Assembly (NCBI RefSeq): GCF_009688945.1
Contig: NZ_AP021874.1
Span: 5,208,001-5,272,000, forward strand
Source of the DNA: Desulfosarcina alkanivorans
GTDB taxonomy: Bacteria; Desulfobacterota; Desulfobacteria; Desulfobacterales; Desulfosarcinaceae
Direction of reading: 5' to 3'
DNA: 64,000 bases
Shown: positions 35,015 to 44,095 of the stretch, piece by piece
How positions within the stretch are numbered: the stretch's first letter is position 1
How the letters are laid out: each line of letters opens with the position of its first letter
The notes under the pieces: model-generated
What the model was told of the DNA's origin: nothing
What the model saw: the letters and a program-made list of their open reading frames with translations, nothing else
The model's database searches: none
Position numbers and translations under genes: made by a program

Positions 35015-35332
35015 ATGAACATAAACGGCAGTGATCTTCAATCCAAACTCAACGTTTACCAGACCGCTCAGGTGCAGGGGAAAGAAACGGGCGCGGCTAA
35101 ATCCGAGAACGCCGAAACGATCGCACCCCAGCATGACCGCGTCGCCTTGAGCACACGGGGCCAGTCTATCGCCGATGCCCAGAGGGCCGTCGCCTCAATC
35201 CCGGATGTGCGTGAATCGCTGGTCTCCCGGATCCAGACCGATATGCAAAATGGCACTTACGTTGTTGACAACCAGAAGGCGGCCGAAGGCCTGTTAAGGG
35301 AATCCATGGTGAATCAGGCAGCCATGGTGTAA
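35015..35332 (+). CDS. flgM: Anti-sigma-28 factor FlgM
   Basis: The 105-residue product has the FlgM layout: a flexible N-terminal half and a C-terminal sigma-28-binding region (DVRESLVSRIQTDMQNGTYV, then AAEGLLRESM). DRVALSTRGQ precedes it, as in many Desulfobacterota FlgM proteins. FlgM holds FliA inactive until the hook is complete and FlgM is exported. The ATG follows AAAAGGAG. No other flagellar gene lies nearby, so it is isolated from a flagellar operon. A terminator follows it. Confidence 0.85.
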   Translation: MNINGSDLQSKLNVYQTAQVQGKETGAAKSENAETIAPQHDRVALSTRGQSIADAQRAVASIPDVRESLVSRIQTDMQNGTYVVDNQKAAEGLLRESMVNQAAMV

Positions 35333-35363
35333 TTTTTTCCACCCTGTTCTCCAGCCATTGATA

Positions 35364-35398
35364 AAGGGAGACGGCCGCCAGGCCGGCTCCCTTTTTTT
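35364..35398 (+). terminator. Intrinsic terminator after flgM
   Basis: AAGGGAG-A-CGGCC pairs with GGCCG-G-CTCCCTT and is followed by a run of seven T. It lies 32 bases after the flgM stop, and with its A-rich opposite flank could also serve the convergent minus-strand transcript. Confidence 0.85.
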
Positions 35399-35595
35399 GG
35401 GCCCCGGTCACTTTCTATGTCGTGCCGCGGCTTTCGGGCCCGAAGGTCAGTTTTCTCCGGCCGCTTCAGGTTCATGGGCCGCTCAGGTCAGACACTCTGG
35501 AATGAAACCGTCTGCGGGTATCCGCGGCCGGTGCTCCTGCGCATCCGGTGATGACGATTCCTGCCGGCAAGCCGATGGTGTCCAGCGACGGTGCA

Positions 35596-35952
35596 TCAGG
35601 CCGCATTGCTATCGCCAGCCGGCGGGTCATCACCGCCATGAAGGCGTTTCGGATTGTAGGTCTCGAAATCACCGGTGCCATAAAACGGGTACGGATGATC
35701 CTGGTCGTCCACCACCGTGATGTTGTAAAGGGTGCCTGGCGCTTCCGTTTCCGCCTTTGCCCGGGTGGCCTGCCACAACTTCCAGGCATAACGCCAGGCG
35801 GTCACATCCGAGTTCAGCGGAACCGCCTCCAGAGGGGGTGAGTAGACGGACTCGATCCCGGTTTCGGTCTGCCTTTGAAACTTGACACGGAAGCCCCTGG
35901 GTTTCCGAATCCATCCGTTCTGGATCACTTTCAGTCCCTCGGTAATTTTCAT
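35596..35952 (-). CDS. Hypothetical protein coupled to MscS
   Basis: A 118-residue soluble protein with aromatic- and charge-rich segments (WIRKPRGFRVKFQR, AWRYAWKLWQATRA, DDQDHPYPFYGTGDF). Its ATG overlaps the mscS-type gene stop by four bases (ATGA) with AAGGTGA upstream, so the two are probably co-translated. No domain was recognised. The disordered end (GGDDPPAGDSNAA) suggests a flexible tail. Confidence 0.6.
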   Translation of the reverse strand: MKITEGLKVIQNGWIRKPRGFRVKFQRQTETGIESVYSPPLEAVPLNSDVTAWRYAWKLWQATRAKAETEAPGTLYNITVVDDQDHPYPFYGTGDFETYNPKRLHGGDDPPAGDSNAA

Positions 35953-36827
35953 CTGTTCACCTTGTCAGGATTTTCTTCGTTTCCGGCCAATAAAAAATCG
36001 TTCCTCATTTCGTCGGCCGCTGCAATCGGAGCGTTCTCTGGATTGATGTGCAGGTCCAGCTGCGGGAAGGCGAAGCGGATGCCTTCCACGTCAAAGCGCA
36101 GCTTGGTTTTTTCCAACAGGTCACAGCGCGCCACCCAGTAATCTTTGTTGGCTACCCAGCAGCGTCCTCCCAGATCCACGCTGCTGTTGTTAAGGTTCAT
36201 GACATACACCATGGGACCCGGTTTGGTGTTTACCCGTGCATCCTCGGTCATCACGGCTTCCATTACCCGCTTGGCTTTGATCAGATCCTGGTCGTACCGG
36301 ATACTCACGTCGATTTTCACCCGTCGGGTCTGGGTAAAATGGTAATTGATGACGATGTCGTCGAGAATCTGGCGGTTGGGCACGAAAAAGGTCTTTCCGT
36401 CAAAAGTCCTCAAACGCGTATTGAGAAAGGTGATTGCCTCCACTTTCCCCAGCAGGTTGCCTGCCTTGACCGTGTTGCCGACTTTAAAAGGCAGTGCCGG
36501 GATGAAAGGCCGCAGAAAGATCGATATACCGGTGATGATGAGGGCGATAATGGTCAGCAGCCGGAGCAGGTTGATCGGTTTGGCCCCGAACTCCACCGCA
36601 GCGCCCATGATCACGGTGACGACAATAATGATGTAAAGCAGGTTGCACATCAGCGGTGCAAGCTTGCTTTCCGGGTACCATTTCCGCAACCCCTGACGTA
36701 ACCGGTTGTGAATCCACCTTGCGGTCAGGAGGCCGAGGATCAGTATCGCCAGCGACAGCGCCATTTGCGTCCCGTGCTGTGTCATTGTTTCGCCGAGCCT
36801 CTGGAGTCGGGATAATTCGTTTTCCAT
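35949..36827 (-). CDS. Mechanosensitive ion channel, MscS family
   Basis: The 292-residue protein has three to four N-terminal membrane segments (for example MALSLAILILGLLTARWI and LLYIIIVVTVIMGAAV), then the MscS beta domain (VGNTVKAGNLLGKVEAITFL, TFFVPNRQILDDIVINY) and an alpha/beta C-terminal domain with IDVSIRYDQDLIKAK. It opens under membrane tension and releases solutes during osmotic down-shock. The GAGGAG before the ATG at 36827 supports that start. The downstream small gene overlaps it. Confidence 0.88.
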   Translation of the reverse strand: MENELSRLQRLGETMTQHGTQMALSLAILILGLLTARWIHNRLRQGLRKWYPESKLAPLMCNLLYIIIVVTVIMGAAVEFGAKPINLLRLLTIIALIITGISIFLRPFIPALPFKVGNTVKAGNLLGKVEAITFLNTRLRTFDGKTFFVPNRQILDDIVINYHFTQTRRVKIDVSIRYDQDLIKAKRVMEAVMTEDARVNTKPGPMVYVMNLNNSSVDLGGRCWVANKDYWVARCDLLEKTKLRFDVEGIRFAFPQLDLHINPENAPIAAADEMRNDFLLAGNEENPDKVNR

Positions 36828-37061
36828 AAAGGGTATTCTCCTCGGTGGTTGATGTGCTCTAAAATGCAATGATACGATGGTGGTGGTTCCGGCGGACGCG
36901 ATTCGGCAGATAATGATGGATCCATTGGTTCGCTGTCAGGGCTATCCCTGGCAAATCTACTCTTTTTTCGATAGTTTAGAGATATTTCAGACGCAGGTCA
37001 AGATCTGGCTGAAATATAATGAAGCGGGTGTGCGGGATGGATGAGAACTTCAGCCCCGGTG

Positions 37062-40010
37062 TCAACCGGCGTCTTTGATGACCGTACGAAGTGTTTTCTG
37101 CAGCGCTTTCATTTGGAAGGGCTTGTGAATGAACCCGTCCGGAGGATCGATGTGGGCAAATCGGTCTTCGATATCCTTGCGTGTGTATCCGCTGGAAATG
37201 ATGATTTTGGCATCCGGACGGATGATTCTGACCTGTTGCATGGTTTCCAGGCCATTCATGCCGGGCAGGGTAAAATCCAGCAGCAGGCAGTCGACGTGAT
37301 CGGGATCCTTTTTAAGCATCTCCAGTGCTTCACGGCCGCAGGCCGCCTTTTTGACCCGGAATCCCAGGCGCTTGAGAAACTGGCTGCCGATATCCAAAAC
37401 CATGGCATCGTCATCCACGATCATGACCGTTTTGTCGCCGAGCACCGGCGTTACCCCGGTGGATTCCGGCGCAGACGGCCTCGTGGAAATCCCCTGGATG
37501 GGGAACAGGGCCGTGAACACCGACCCTTCATTTTTTACGCTGCTGACCCTGACCGCACCGCTATGGGACCGGATGATGCCCATGACCGCTGCCATGCCCA
37601 GCCCGCGGCCGGTGAACTTGGTCGAAAAAAACGGGTCGAAGACGTTGCCCAGGGTTTCCGCGTTCATGCCGCAGCCCGTGTCGGCCACTTCCACATACGC
37701 ATACATGCCTTCGGGCATCTCTTCCTCCAGGTAGGTGGTGGCCAGATAATCCCGGTCGCAGTGCATGGAACCGGTGGAGATGCGAACCCGGCCTTTTTCT
37801 TTTTCCAGCGCTTCGATGGCATTGGTGATGAATCCGGATATCATCTGTCGCATCTGGCCGGCGTCTGCAATCACCAGCGGCATCGGGTCGGCCAGGTCCA
37901 GATCCAGTTCCACATTGGCCATGTTGGTTTCGTCCATGTTTTTCAATACCGCATTGACCGTATGGGAAAGGTCCACCGGGCTGCTCTCTTTTTTCAACTG
38001 GCCGACATAGGTCAGCATCATGCCGCTCAGATCGGCCGCCCGCTGGGAGGCATTAATGGCCCGCTGGATGTTTTTGACGGAGGGCGACGGATCGGGCAGC
38101 TCTTCTTTGGCAAGCTCCAGATTGCCCAATACCACCATCAGCAGGTTGTTGAAGTTGTGGGCAATGGATCCGGCCATGGTCCCGAGGCTTTCCATCTTTC
38201 TGGCCTGCTGGAGCTTGTTTTCGATCTGGGCGCGATCCTGCTCGGTTTTTTTCCGTTCCGACAGGTCCCGGGAGATTCCCAAAACGGCGCGTGGACTGCC
38301 GTTCTCCTCTGCCATAAAGCCGGCGGTGACCTCCACGGGGATGAGGCTTCCGTTTTTGTGGACCTCTTCCAGTTCAAGGGTCATTGAATAGTTCTCGGGG
38401 TCGATGGTGCCGGCCATCACCCCTTCCATCGCCTCGTCCACCGTGCTGACCGCCCGCTGAAAGGCGTCCGGTGTCAGGTGCTGGTCGATGGTCATGGCCA
38501 TGATTTCTTCGGGTGTATAGCCGGTGACCTTTTCCACGGACGGGCTGATATACTTCATTGCAAAGGTCTGGGCATCCATGATCCAGATTACGTCCATTAC
38601 GTTTTCCGCCAGCAGGCGGTAGCGTTTTTCGCTTTGTTGTATCTGCTGGTAGGAACGGGCATTGACGATGCCGGTGGCGACCTGTGAGGCGATACCCGTG
38701 AGCAGGTTGACATCGCTGGCGGTGTGATTCCTGGCGCTGCCCCTGGCGTCTACAAAAAGAAGGCCCAGCGGTTTCCTTTTATGAATCAGCGGGACACAGA
38801 TCAGGGAGTCGACCGACAGTTCTTCGATGATGGCGAGGCTGTTGGGCGTCATCTCATCGAATAGTTGACGAATATCGTTGACATAGACAGGCTTTCCCGT
38901 GTTCATCGACCTGATGAAGATATCGGACGCGTCGGAAACTTTGATGGGGACATCCAGGTCTTCGAGGAATCGGAGTTCCGCCGGTGAAAACCCATAGCTG
39001 TCGACGTAAAAAAGGCGGCTGCGGTCTTCGTTGCACAGGGCGATCAGCCCCCGGGTGAAATCCAGGTTTCGCGTCATGGATGCCAGAACGGTTTCGAGGA
39101 AGGTGTGCTCATAAGGGATGTCCGCCCCCGCCTGGCCGATCTCCTGAACGAGCCGGGCCCCCCGGTATCGGGCTTCGACCTCTTCCAGCAGGTGGCCGGC
39201 CGAATCACCCTGCTCCTTGAGAATCCCGGCCAGCTCTTTTTTTTCCAGCCGGCTGCCGAACAGGAAGATGGACAGGCACGCCATTGCCATGGCCTGGATC
39301 AACAGCGCCCAGGAGACCGTTGGCAGAAATGCAGCGCCTCCGATGGCAAGCAAGACGGAAATTGCCCCGGCATAGGCACCCGCCCGTTTCCAGACGGCTG
39401 AAGGCTGCTCCCGCCAGGATATCAGGTATCGGCAGGCGCCATCCCCGCGGTGGATGCATGCCGGATGGGTCACCCGTGCCGGCTGGCCGGTCAGCACCTC
39501 GCCCATTCCTTCGAATATGCCCATACGGTTTTCACACTGGAAAGGTTCTTCACGGATACCCGGCTGCACGGTGATGGTCACTTCCGCCTGCCCCTTGCCG
39601 GTGATGGTGGTTTTGCCGGAATGGGCTTTGGACCATTTGGGGTAGAGACGGTCGACGGCTTTGTACATGGCTTGGGGGGTAATGAACTGAAGGCCATAGT
39701 GCTTCAGCGTTCCCGTCGATTTCACCTGCAGCGCGTGCTGACCGACCTTGTAGGAAATTTTCGGGTCCCCCAGCGTGTCGTCCAGACATCGGTGAAAACG
39801 GTTGATCTGTGCCTGGGATAAAAAATGGCCTTCATCGTTGATGTGCAAACGGGTGAGTCCGCTGCAACCCAACAATGCATCGACGTCGACTTCCGCATGA
39901 TGGGATTCCAGGTAGTGAATATAGTTTCCCAGAACGGCGCTGTTGTAAATGGGGGTCCGGTGGTCGATGCCGGGATGGTGCGGTGATGTGATGGATCCTG
40001 TCAAGCTCAC
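37062..40010 (-). CDS. Hybrid sensor histidine kinase with GAF, PAS and receiver domains
   Basis: Starting at a GTG at 40010 behind AAGGGAG, the 982-residue product contains, in order: an N-terminal sensor domain of about 200 residues ending in HRGDGACRYLISW, which resembles AraC-type arabinose-binding or V4R-like ligand domains; a membrane hairpin (AISVLLAIGGAAFLPTVSWA and following); a GAF domain; a PAS domain (MDVIWIMDAQTFAMKYISPS); a kinase with H-box IAHNFNNLLMVVLGN; an ATPase domain (DTGCGMNAETLGNVFDPFFS); and a receiver with the phospho-Asp in LLLDFTLPGMNG. The Asn after the H-box His matches the HNFNNLL subgroup of hybrid kinases. The ligand and output are unknown. Confidence 0.85.
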   Translation of the reverse strand: MSLTGSITSPHHPGIDHRTPIYNSAVLGNYIHYLESHHAEVDVDALLGCSGLTRLHINDEGHFLSQAQINRFHRCLDDTLGDPKISYKVGQHALQVKSTGTLKHYGLQFITPQAMYKAVDRLYPKWSKAHSGKTTITGKGQAEVTITVQPGIREEPFQCENRMGIFEGMGEVLTGQPARVTHPACIHRGDGACRYLISWREQPSAVWKRAGAYAGAISVLLAIGGAAFLPTVSWALLIQAMAMACLSIFLFGSRLEKKELAGILKEQGDSAGHLLEEVEARYRGARLVQEIGQAGADIPYEHTFLETVLASMTRNLDFTRGLIALCNEDRSRLFYVDSYGFSPAELRFLEDLDVPIKVSDASDIFIRSMNTGKPVYVNDIRQLFDEMTPNSLAIIEELSVDSLICVPLIHKRKPLGLLFVDARGSARNHTASDVNLLTGIASQVATGIVNARSYQQIQQSEKRYRLLAENVMDVIWIMDAQTFAMKYISPSVEKVTGYTPEEIMAMTIDQHLTPDAFQRAVSTVDEAMEGVMAGTIDPENYSMTLELEEVHKNGSLIPVEVTAGFMAEENGSPRAVLGISRDLSERKKTEQDRAQIENKLQQARKMESLGTMAGSIAHNFNNLLMVVLGNLELAKEELPDPSPSVKNIQRAINASQRAADLSGMMLTYVGQLKKESSPVDLSHTVNAVLKNMDETNMANVELDLDLADPMPLVIADAGQMRQMISGFITNAIEALEKEKGRVRISTGSMHCDRDYLATTYLEEEMPEGMYAYVEVADTGCGMNAETLGNVFDPFFSTKFTGRGLGMAAVMGIIRSHSGAVRVSSVKNEGSVFTALFPIQGISTRPSAPESTGVTPVLGDKTVMIVDDDAMVLDIGSQFLKRLGFRVKKAACGREALEMLKKDPDHVDCLLLDFTLPGMNGLETMQQVRIIRPDAKIIISSGYTRKDIEDRFAHIDPPDGFIHKPFQMKALQKTLRTVIKDAG

Positions 40011-40172
40011 ATGCTCCCTTGAACGAATACGTCCAGCCGACCGCACCCGAAATGTGCGATCGAACCTCTGTTATCGGCACGGTGGCTGGAATCATGAGGA
40101 AAAATGAGGGTCTTCGGTCGAGCGGGAGGGGCCCAACGCGGGCCGCCGGCCGGTGCCGACGGCCTGCCCCGG

Positions 40173-43151
40173 CTATACGCTGTGAAGGGAAAGCGCCCGG
40201 CCCGCCAGCTTCCGGTTGGCGGCTTCAAGCAGGTCCCGGTTTGAAATGACGGCCACCGCCTGGCTGGTCCCGGCGGTGTCGAAATATCGATCGGCGACCG
40301 CCATTATCCTTTTGCGCGTCAGTTTCAGCAGCTGTTCCTTGTTGCGCATGCGCGTCTCGTCGGACAGGCCGATGATCCGGCGGTAAAAGGCTTTGCGGGC
40401 AGCCGGGCCCGGCGGGTCGGGCCGGTCAATTTCCGAGCAGACCTGCAAAATCGCCTCTTTGACATCCTCTTCGGAGAATTCCCCCGTGCGGATAAAGTCG
40501 GCCGCCCCCCGGTAGGCTTTCAGGGTTTCCACGATATGGGGATCCCGGTAGGAGCCGAAGCTGAACAGCCCGTCTTCTGCGTTGTACAGGGCGAATCCGC
40601 CGTAAGCGCCCCCTTTTTCCCGGATTTCCCGGTGCAGGTACATGGAACGTAATATCTTGGCAATTACCGACAGGGCGGGGCTGTCCGCATGGTCCAGGCG
40701 GACAGTGCGAAACGTCTGGGCCACGAACGAGACGGCCGTCGAGGTGCCCCAGCCTTCATTGGGATGGCCGGCCGCCACGCTCAACCGGGGCGCGGCGGTA
40801 AAACCGTCCGTTCCCCCGGCGGCCAGCGACCGGGTCAGGGTGCTGACGGGCTTTACGGCATTGTTCAGCATGGGCGCATTCCCGATCAGGGCGATGCGCA
40901 CGTTGTCCCGGAAAAAAAGCGCACTGCCGATGGCCTGCAGGTCCGACGCCAGTTTCTGCATGTCGCCGCCGGCTGTGTCTGCCGCCACCTGTTTGATGGT
41001 GTGCAGCTGGTGGATGCCGCCCCACATCTCCTGAAGGTGGTTGGCGGGGGAGAAGTTCCGGGAGGCCATGGAGATGGCCAGGCGGTGGCCGTTATGGACC
41101 ACGGCCGCCTCGAGACCGGCCCGGTACTCCAGGACCAGCTGGTGCAACCGCGTGCGGTCGGAGAAGTCGACCCGGCTCGTCAGTTCCTGAAGGATGTCGA
41201 ACATGCGGTCCTGGTTGCGCTCCAGGCATTTGCCGGAAAAAGAGACGAAGGGCAGACAGTCGCCGCTGTCGTCAAACCGGGTGCGGGCGTTGGCGGAAAA
41301 TCCAACGCCGCCGGTATACAGGTCCATGCGTCGGGCGATCCGGGTGTAGTCGCAGTCCCTGGTGCCGACTTTAGAGACGGTGTAGCAGAAAAAGGGCACC
41401 AGGGGCATCAATCGGCTGTCAATGTCGCCGGCGCCCAGTCCCCCCGAAAAATAAAAAATGCCCGATGTGGGTTGGTCGTAGGTCCATACCGGCGGCTGAA
41501 ATGGCCCCGGCGATGGCTGGATGCGCTCCACGGCCGGGGGGATGTCCTCGCGCTGCAGGGTGGGCAGGCAGTCGAGGCTTTCCTGGGTTTCCTGAAGCTT
41601 TTCCAGGGCCGCCGCATCGTTCCGGATTCGAGCCAGGTCGGCTTCGTCCATGTCGGCCAGCATGCGGGTCAGTTCAGCCGCCACCCGCTGGTTTTCCCGT
41701 TCCGTCATGGACTGGTCCGGCGCCAGGGTGAAGCGGATCCGGTGGGGGTTGTCCAGAAAACTGCGCCGGATGCGATCCTCCAGAAACCGGCCGCCGGCCA
41801 GCGCCTGCCGGAGGCGCTTAAAATCCGTATCCAGCTGGAGCATCCGCTCCGGATCACCCCCGTGCATCCAGCCGGCCGATACACCGATCAGCAGTTTAAT
41901 GCCGTACGGGTACGGGGTGTTGGTGATTTCTTTGCGGTGAAATTCGATCTGGTGGATGGCTGATTCCACCAGTTCCGGGTCGATCCCCTCCTCGGCCAGG
42001 GTGGTCAGGACATCCAAGACAATCGCCTCGACTTTTTCGGCGTCCGTTTCGGATACGTCTTTCAGGCCCACCGAAAACATGGTGTCCCGGTTCTCGGCGT
42101 CATAACCGGTGCCGTCGGACAGGGCGGTGCCCAGCTGGCTGTCCATCAGGGCCTTGCGCAGCGGCGATGCGGCGTTGCCGATGAGGACCTGCTCCAGCAC
42201 CGCCGTCACCAGCACCTCGTAGGTGTCCTTGATATCGGCCAGCAGCCATGCCATGCAGGCCTGGTATTTTTTTGCGGGGTCTTCGCTGCGATCCAGCGGA
42301 TAGGGATAGGTAACGGTCTTCGGTGCCGTCCACCGCGGTTGTGCGGGTACATCCGTTCTCGGATCGATTCGTGAAAACCGGGTCAACACCCGTTTTTCGA
42401 TGACGGCCAGGTGCGCTTCGAGGGGCAGATTGCCGTAGGTATAGAAAAAGGCGTTGCTCGGGTGGTAGTGGCGCGCATGAAAATCCTTGAGCTGCCGGTA
42501 GGTGAGCGTCGGAATGACAGCCGGGTCACCGCCGGAGTTGTTGCTGTAGGTGGTATCCGGATAAAGGGCGTTGAGCATGGCGCGGACCATGACCTGGTCC
42601 GGCGACGACATGGCGCCTTTCATTTCGTTGTACACCACACCCTTGTAAACCAGCCGGGCGTCCGCCCCTTCGCCTTCCAGGTCCAGCCGATGCCCCTCCT
42701 GCTTGAAACTCAGCTCCTCGATGCTGGGGAAAAATGCCGCGTCCAGGTAGACGTCCATGAGGTTGTAGTAGTCCTTGCGGTTCTGGGTGGCGAACGGATA
42801 CATGGTCCAGTCCGAGGCGGTGAAGGCATTCATGAACGTCGACAGACTGCGTTTGAGCATGGAAAAGAAGGGATCGCGTACCGGAAACCGTTCGGATCCG
42901 CAAAGGACCGTATGCTCCAGAATGTGGGCGACGCCCGTGGCGTCCGACGGAACGGTTTTGAAGGCGACGCCAAAGGTGTTTTCCTGGTCCGTATTGCTGA
43001 TATGGAGATGCCGGGCGCCGGTAGCTTCGTGCTCCAGCTGGTAGAGCCAGGATTGGATGTCCGTGAGGTAGGCTGCTTTTTTTATCGTATACCCGCCCAG
43101 CCGGTCTCCGGCGTCGATGCCGGGGTTGTTCGCGTCCGTTTTGTGGTCCAT
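40173..43151 (-). CDS. Insulinase family (M16C) metalloprotease, presequence protease-like
   Basis: The 992-residue product has the inverted zinc motif HILEH (His76, Glu79, His80) in GVAHILEHTVLCGS, and SDWTMYPFATQNRKDYYNLM typical of M16C/PreP enzymes. The second half is the non-catalytic M16 half of the clamshell. Such proteases degrade short peptides in an internal chamber. No signal peptide was seen, so it is probably cytosolic. The ATG follows GGAGAT. Its targets are unknown. Confidence 0.9.
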   Translation of the reverse strand: MDHKTDANNPGIDAGDRLGGYTIKKAAYLTDIQSWLYQLEHEATGARHLHISNTDQENTFGVAFKTVPSDATGVAHILEHTVLCGSERFPVRDPFFSMLKRSLSTFMNAFTASDWTMYPFATQNRKDYYNLMDVYLDAAFFPSIEELSFKQEGHRLDLEGEGADARLVYKGVVYNEMKGAMSSPDQVMVRAMLNALYPDTTYSNNSGGDPAVIPTLTYRQLKDFHARHYHPSNAFFYTYGNLPLEAHLAVIEKRVLTRFSRIDPRTDVPAQPRWTAPKTVTYPYPLDRSEDPAKKYQACMAWLLADIKDTYEVLVTAVLEQVLIGNAASPLRKALMDSQLGTALSDGTGYDAENRDTMFSVGLKDVSETDAEKVEAIVLDVLTTLAEEGIDPELVESAIHQIEFHRKEITNTPYPYGIKLLIGVSAGWMHGGDPERMLQLDTDFKRLRQALAGGRFLEDRIRRSFLDNPHRIRFTLAPDQSMTERENQRVAAELTRMLADMDEADLARIRNDAAALEKLQETQESLDCLPTLQREDIPPAVERIQPSPGPFQPPVWTYDQPTSGIFYFSGGLGAGDIDSRLMPLVPFFCYTVSKVGTRDCDYTRIARRMDLYTGGVGFSANARTRFDDSGDCLPFVSFSGKCLERNQDRMFDILQELTSRVDFSDRTRLHQLVLEYRAGLEAAVVHNGHRLAISMASRNFSPANHLQEMWGGIHQLHTIKQVAADTAGGDMQKLASDLQAIGSALFFRDNVRIALIGNAPMLNNAVKPVSTLTRSLAAGGTDGFTAAPRLSVAAGHPNEGWGTSTAVSFVAQTFRTVRLDHADSPALSVIAKILRSMYLHREIREKGGAYGGFALYNAEDGLFSFGSYRDPHIVETLKAYRGAADFIRTGEFSEEDVKEAILQVCSEIDRPDPPGPAARKAFYRRIIGLSDETRMRNKEQLLKLTRKRIMAVADRYFDTAGTSQAVAVISNRDLLEAANRKLAGRALSLHSV

Positions 43152-43202
43152 AGAGATCTCCAGTGCCTGTGTTTGGGTTTTGGCTCGTCGGGGCGGGAAC
43201 GC

Positions 43203-43571
43203 CTATTCCACGGCTTTGTAACTGCCGCGGCTGACCCGCGTGATTTTTCCCATTTTGTTCAGTCGGAAAATAATATTGCGCAGCTTTTTGTCATCGTAGC
43301 CGGTCTGCTCCCGGATCGCGGCAATGCCGATGCCGTTCTTGCTGCGCCGGATAAGCTCCAGAACGGTTTCGGTGGCGCTTTGGGGTGCTGCGCCGTTGCC
43401 TTTTCCCACCGTGCGCCGGTTTCTTGGAGGCAATGCTTTAATGAGCTTTTCCAGCCGGTCGAGTCGACCGTTGAGACGATCGATATCCCGTTTCGTGGGT
43501 ATGTTGTAGTTGTGCATGAAAAATTTGACCATGGCATCAAAGCTTACCGGTTTTCCTTTTCTTTTGGTCAT
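43203..43571 (-). CDS. Small winged-helix DNA-binding protein
   Basis: The 122-residue product has a helical N-terminal half with a coiled-coil-like segment (KRDIDRLNGRLDRLEKLIK) and a C-terminal winged helix (TETVLELIRRSKNGIGIAAI, then DDKKLRNIIFRLNKMGKI, then ITRVSRGSYKAV). The ATG at 43571 has GGAGGT upstream; longer in-frame starts give an unlikely extension. It is transcribed divergently from the hydroxyproline genes across a 524-bp gap, so it may act there, but no direct evidence shows this. Confidence 0.65.
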   Translation of the reverse strand: MTKRKGKPVSFDAMVKFFMHNYNIPTKRDIDRLNGRLDRLEKLIKALPPRNRRTVGKGNGAAPQSATETVLELIRRSKNGIGIAAIREQTGYDDKKLRNIIFRLNKMGKITRVSRGSYKAVE

Positions 43572-43982
43572 TGCAACCTCCATGGGCACATCGGGATGGG
43601 GACGGTTATCAATTTTATCGACATGGGTTTCCGTGGTTCCGTTTTTTACATCCATCCGCCTTACAGGCGAAACCACGACCGGGCAGATGGTCTGCCTTCC
43701 GCAACCCTGAAACCCATTTGGAGACGTGGCGCACAAATGACTGCACGGTCGGATAAGACATGCAGGCAAGCTAAGGGATAACAGCACCAAAGTCAATGGA
43801 CAGGTCTTTTAATTGGCCGTGAATGCCAGATAATTAATATTATTCCAATATGTTGTCGATATGGTCGTCGGACTGCCGGCGTGGCCGGTTTTTCCGGCAA
43901 GCAGGCATCGGACACGCTGTTGTTCCGGACGTCATCCGGGTGGATTCCGGGGAAATCCGCAAGAAGCGGGACCGAAATGATA

Positions 43983-44003
43983 TCAGGTGGTCTGAAGACC
44001 TGA
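43983..44003 (+). promoter_or_regulatory. Candidate operator TCAGGT-N9-ACCTGA
   Basis: A perfect 6-bp inverted repeat with a 9-bp centre lies just upstream of the promoter for the glycyl-radical operon. Its size and symmetry would suit a dimeric GntR/FadR-type regulator such as the one encoded at 47314-48018. The centre itself contains GGTC-TGAA-GACC. No second copy was found in this window. Confidence 0.4.
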
Positions 44004-44010
44004 ATTGATG

Positions 44011-44038
44011 TTGCCTTTGGCGGCCGTCCTGATATAAT
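44011..44038 (+). promoter_or_regulatory. Promoter upstream of the glycyl-radical activase gene
   Basis: TTGCCT (44011-44016), 16 bases, TATAAT (44033-44038), with a consensus -10 box preceded by TGA. It would start transcription about 50 bases before the ATG at 44096. Two copies of TGGCGGCCGTC, 20 bp apart, overlap the spacer and follow the -10 box, which makes control at this promoter likely. Confidence 0.55.
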
Positions 44039-44095
44039 GGCGGCCGTCACAGGTGAGGTGGCAGTCCTTCCAGACCCCGCACGCGGAGAAACGGC

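Larger units (their letters stand above)
43572..44095. other. 524-bp divergent regulatory region upstream of the hydroxyproline genes
   Basis: No gene was recognised. The left half is GC-rich; an AT-rich stretch lies at about 43800-43860 (attaatattattcc). The right end holds an inverted repeat (43983-44003), a promoter (44011-44038) and a direct repeat TGGCGGCCGTC at 44018-44028 and 44038-44048 that brackets the -10 box. Confidence 0.5.
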
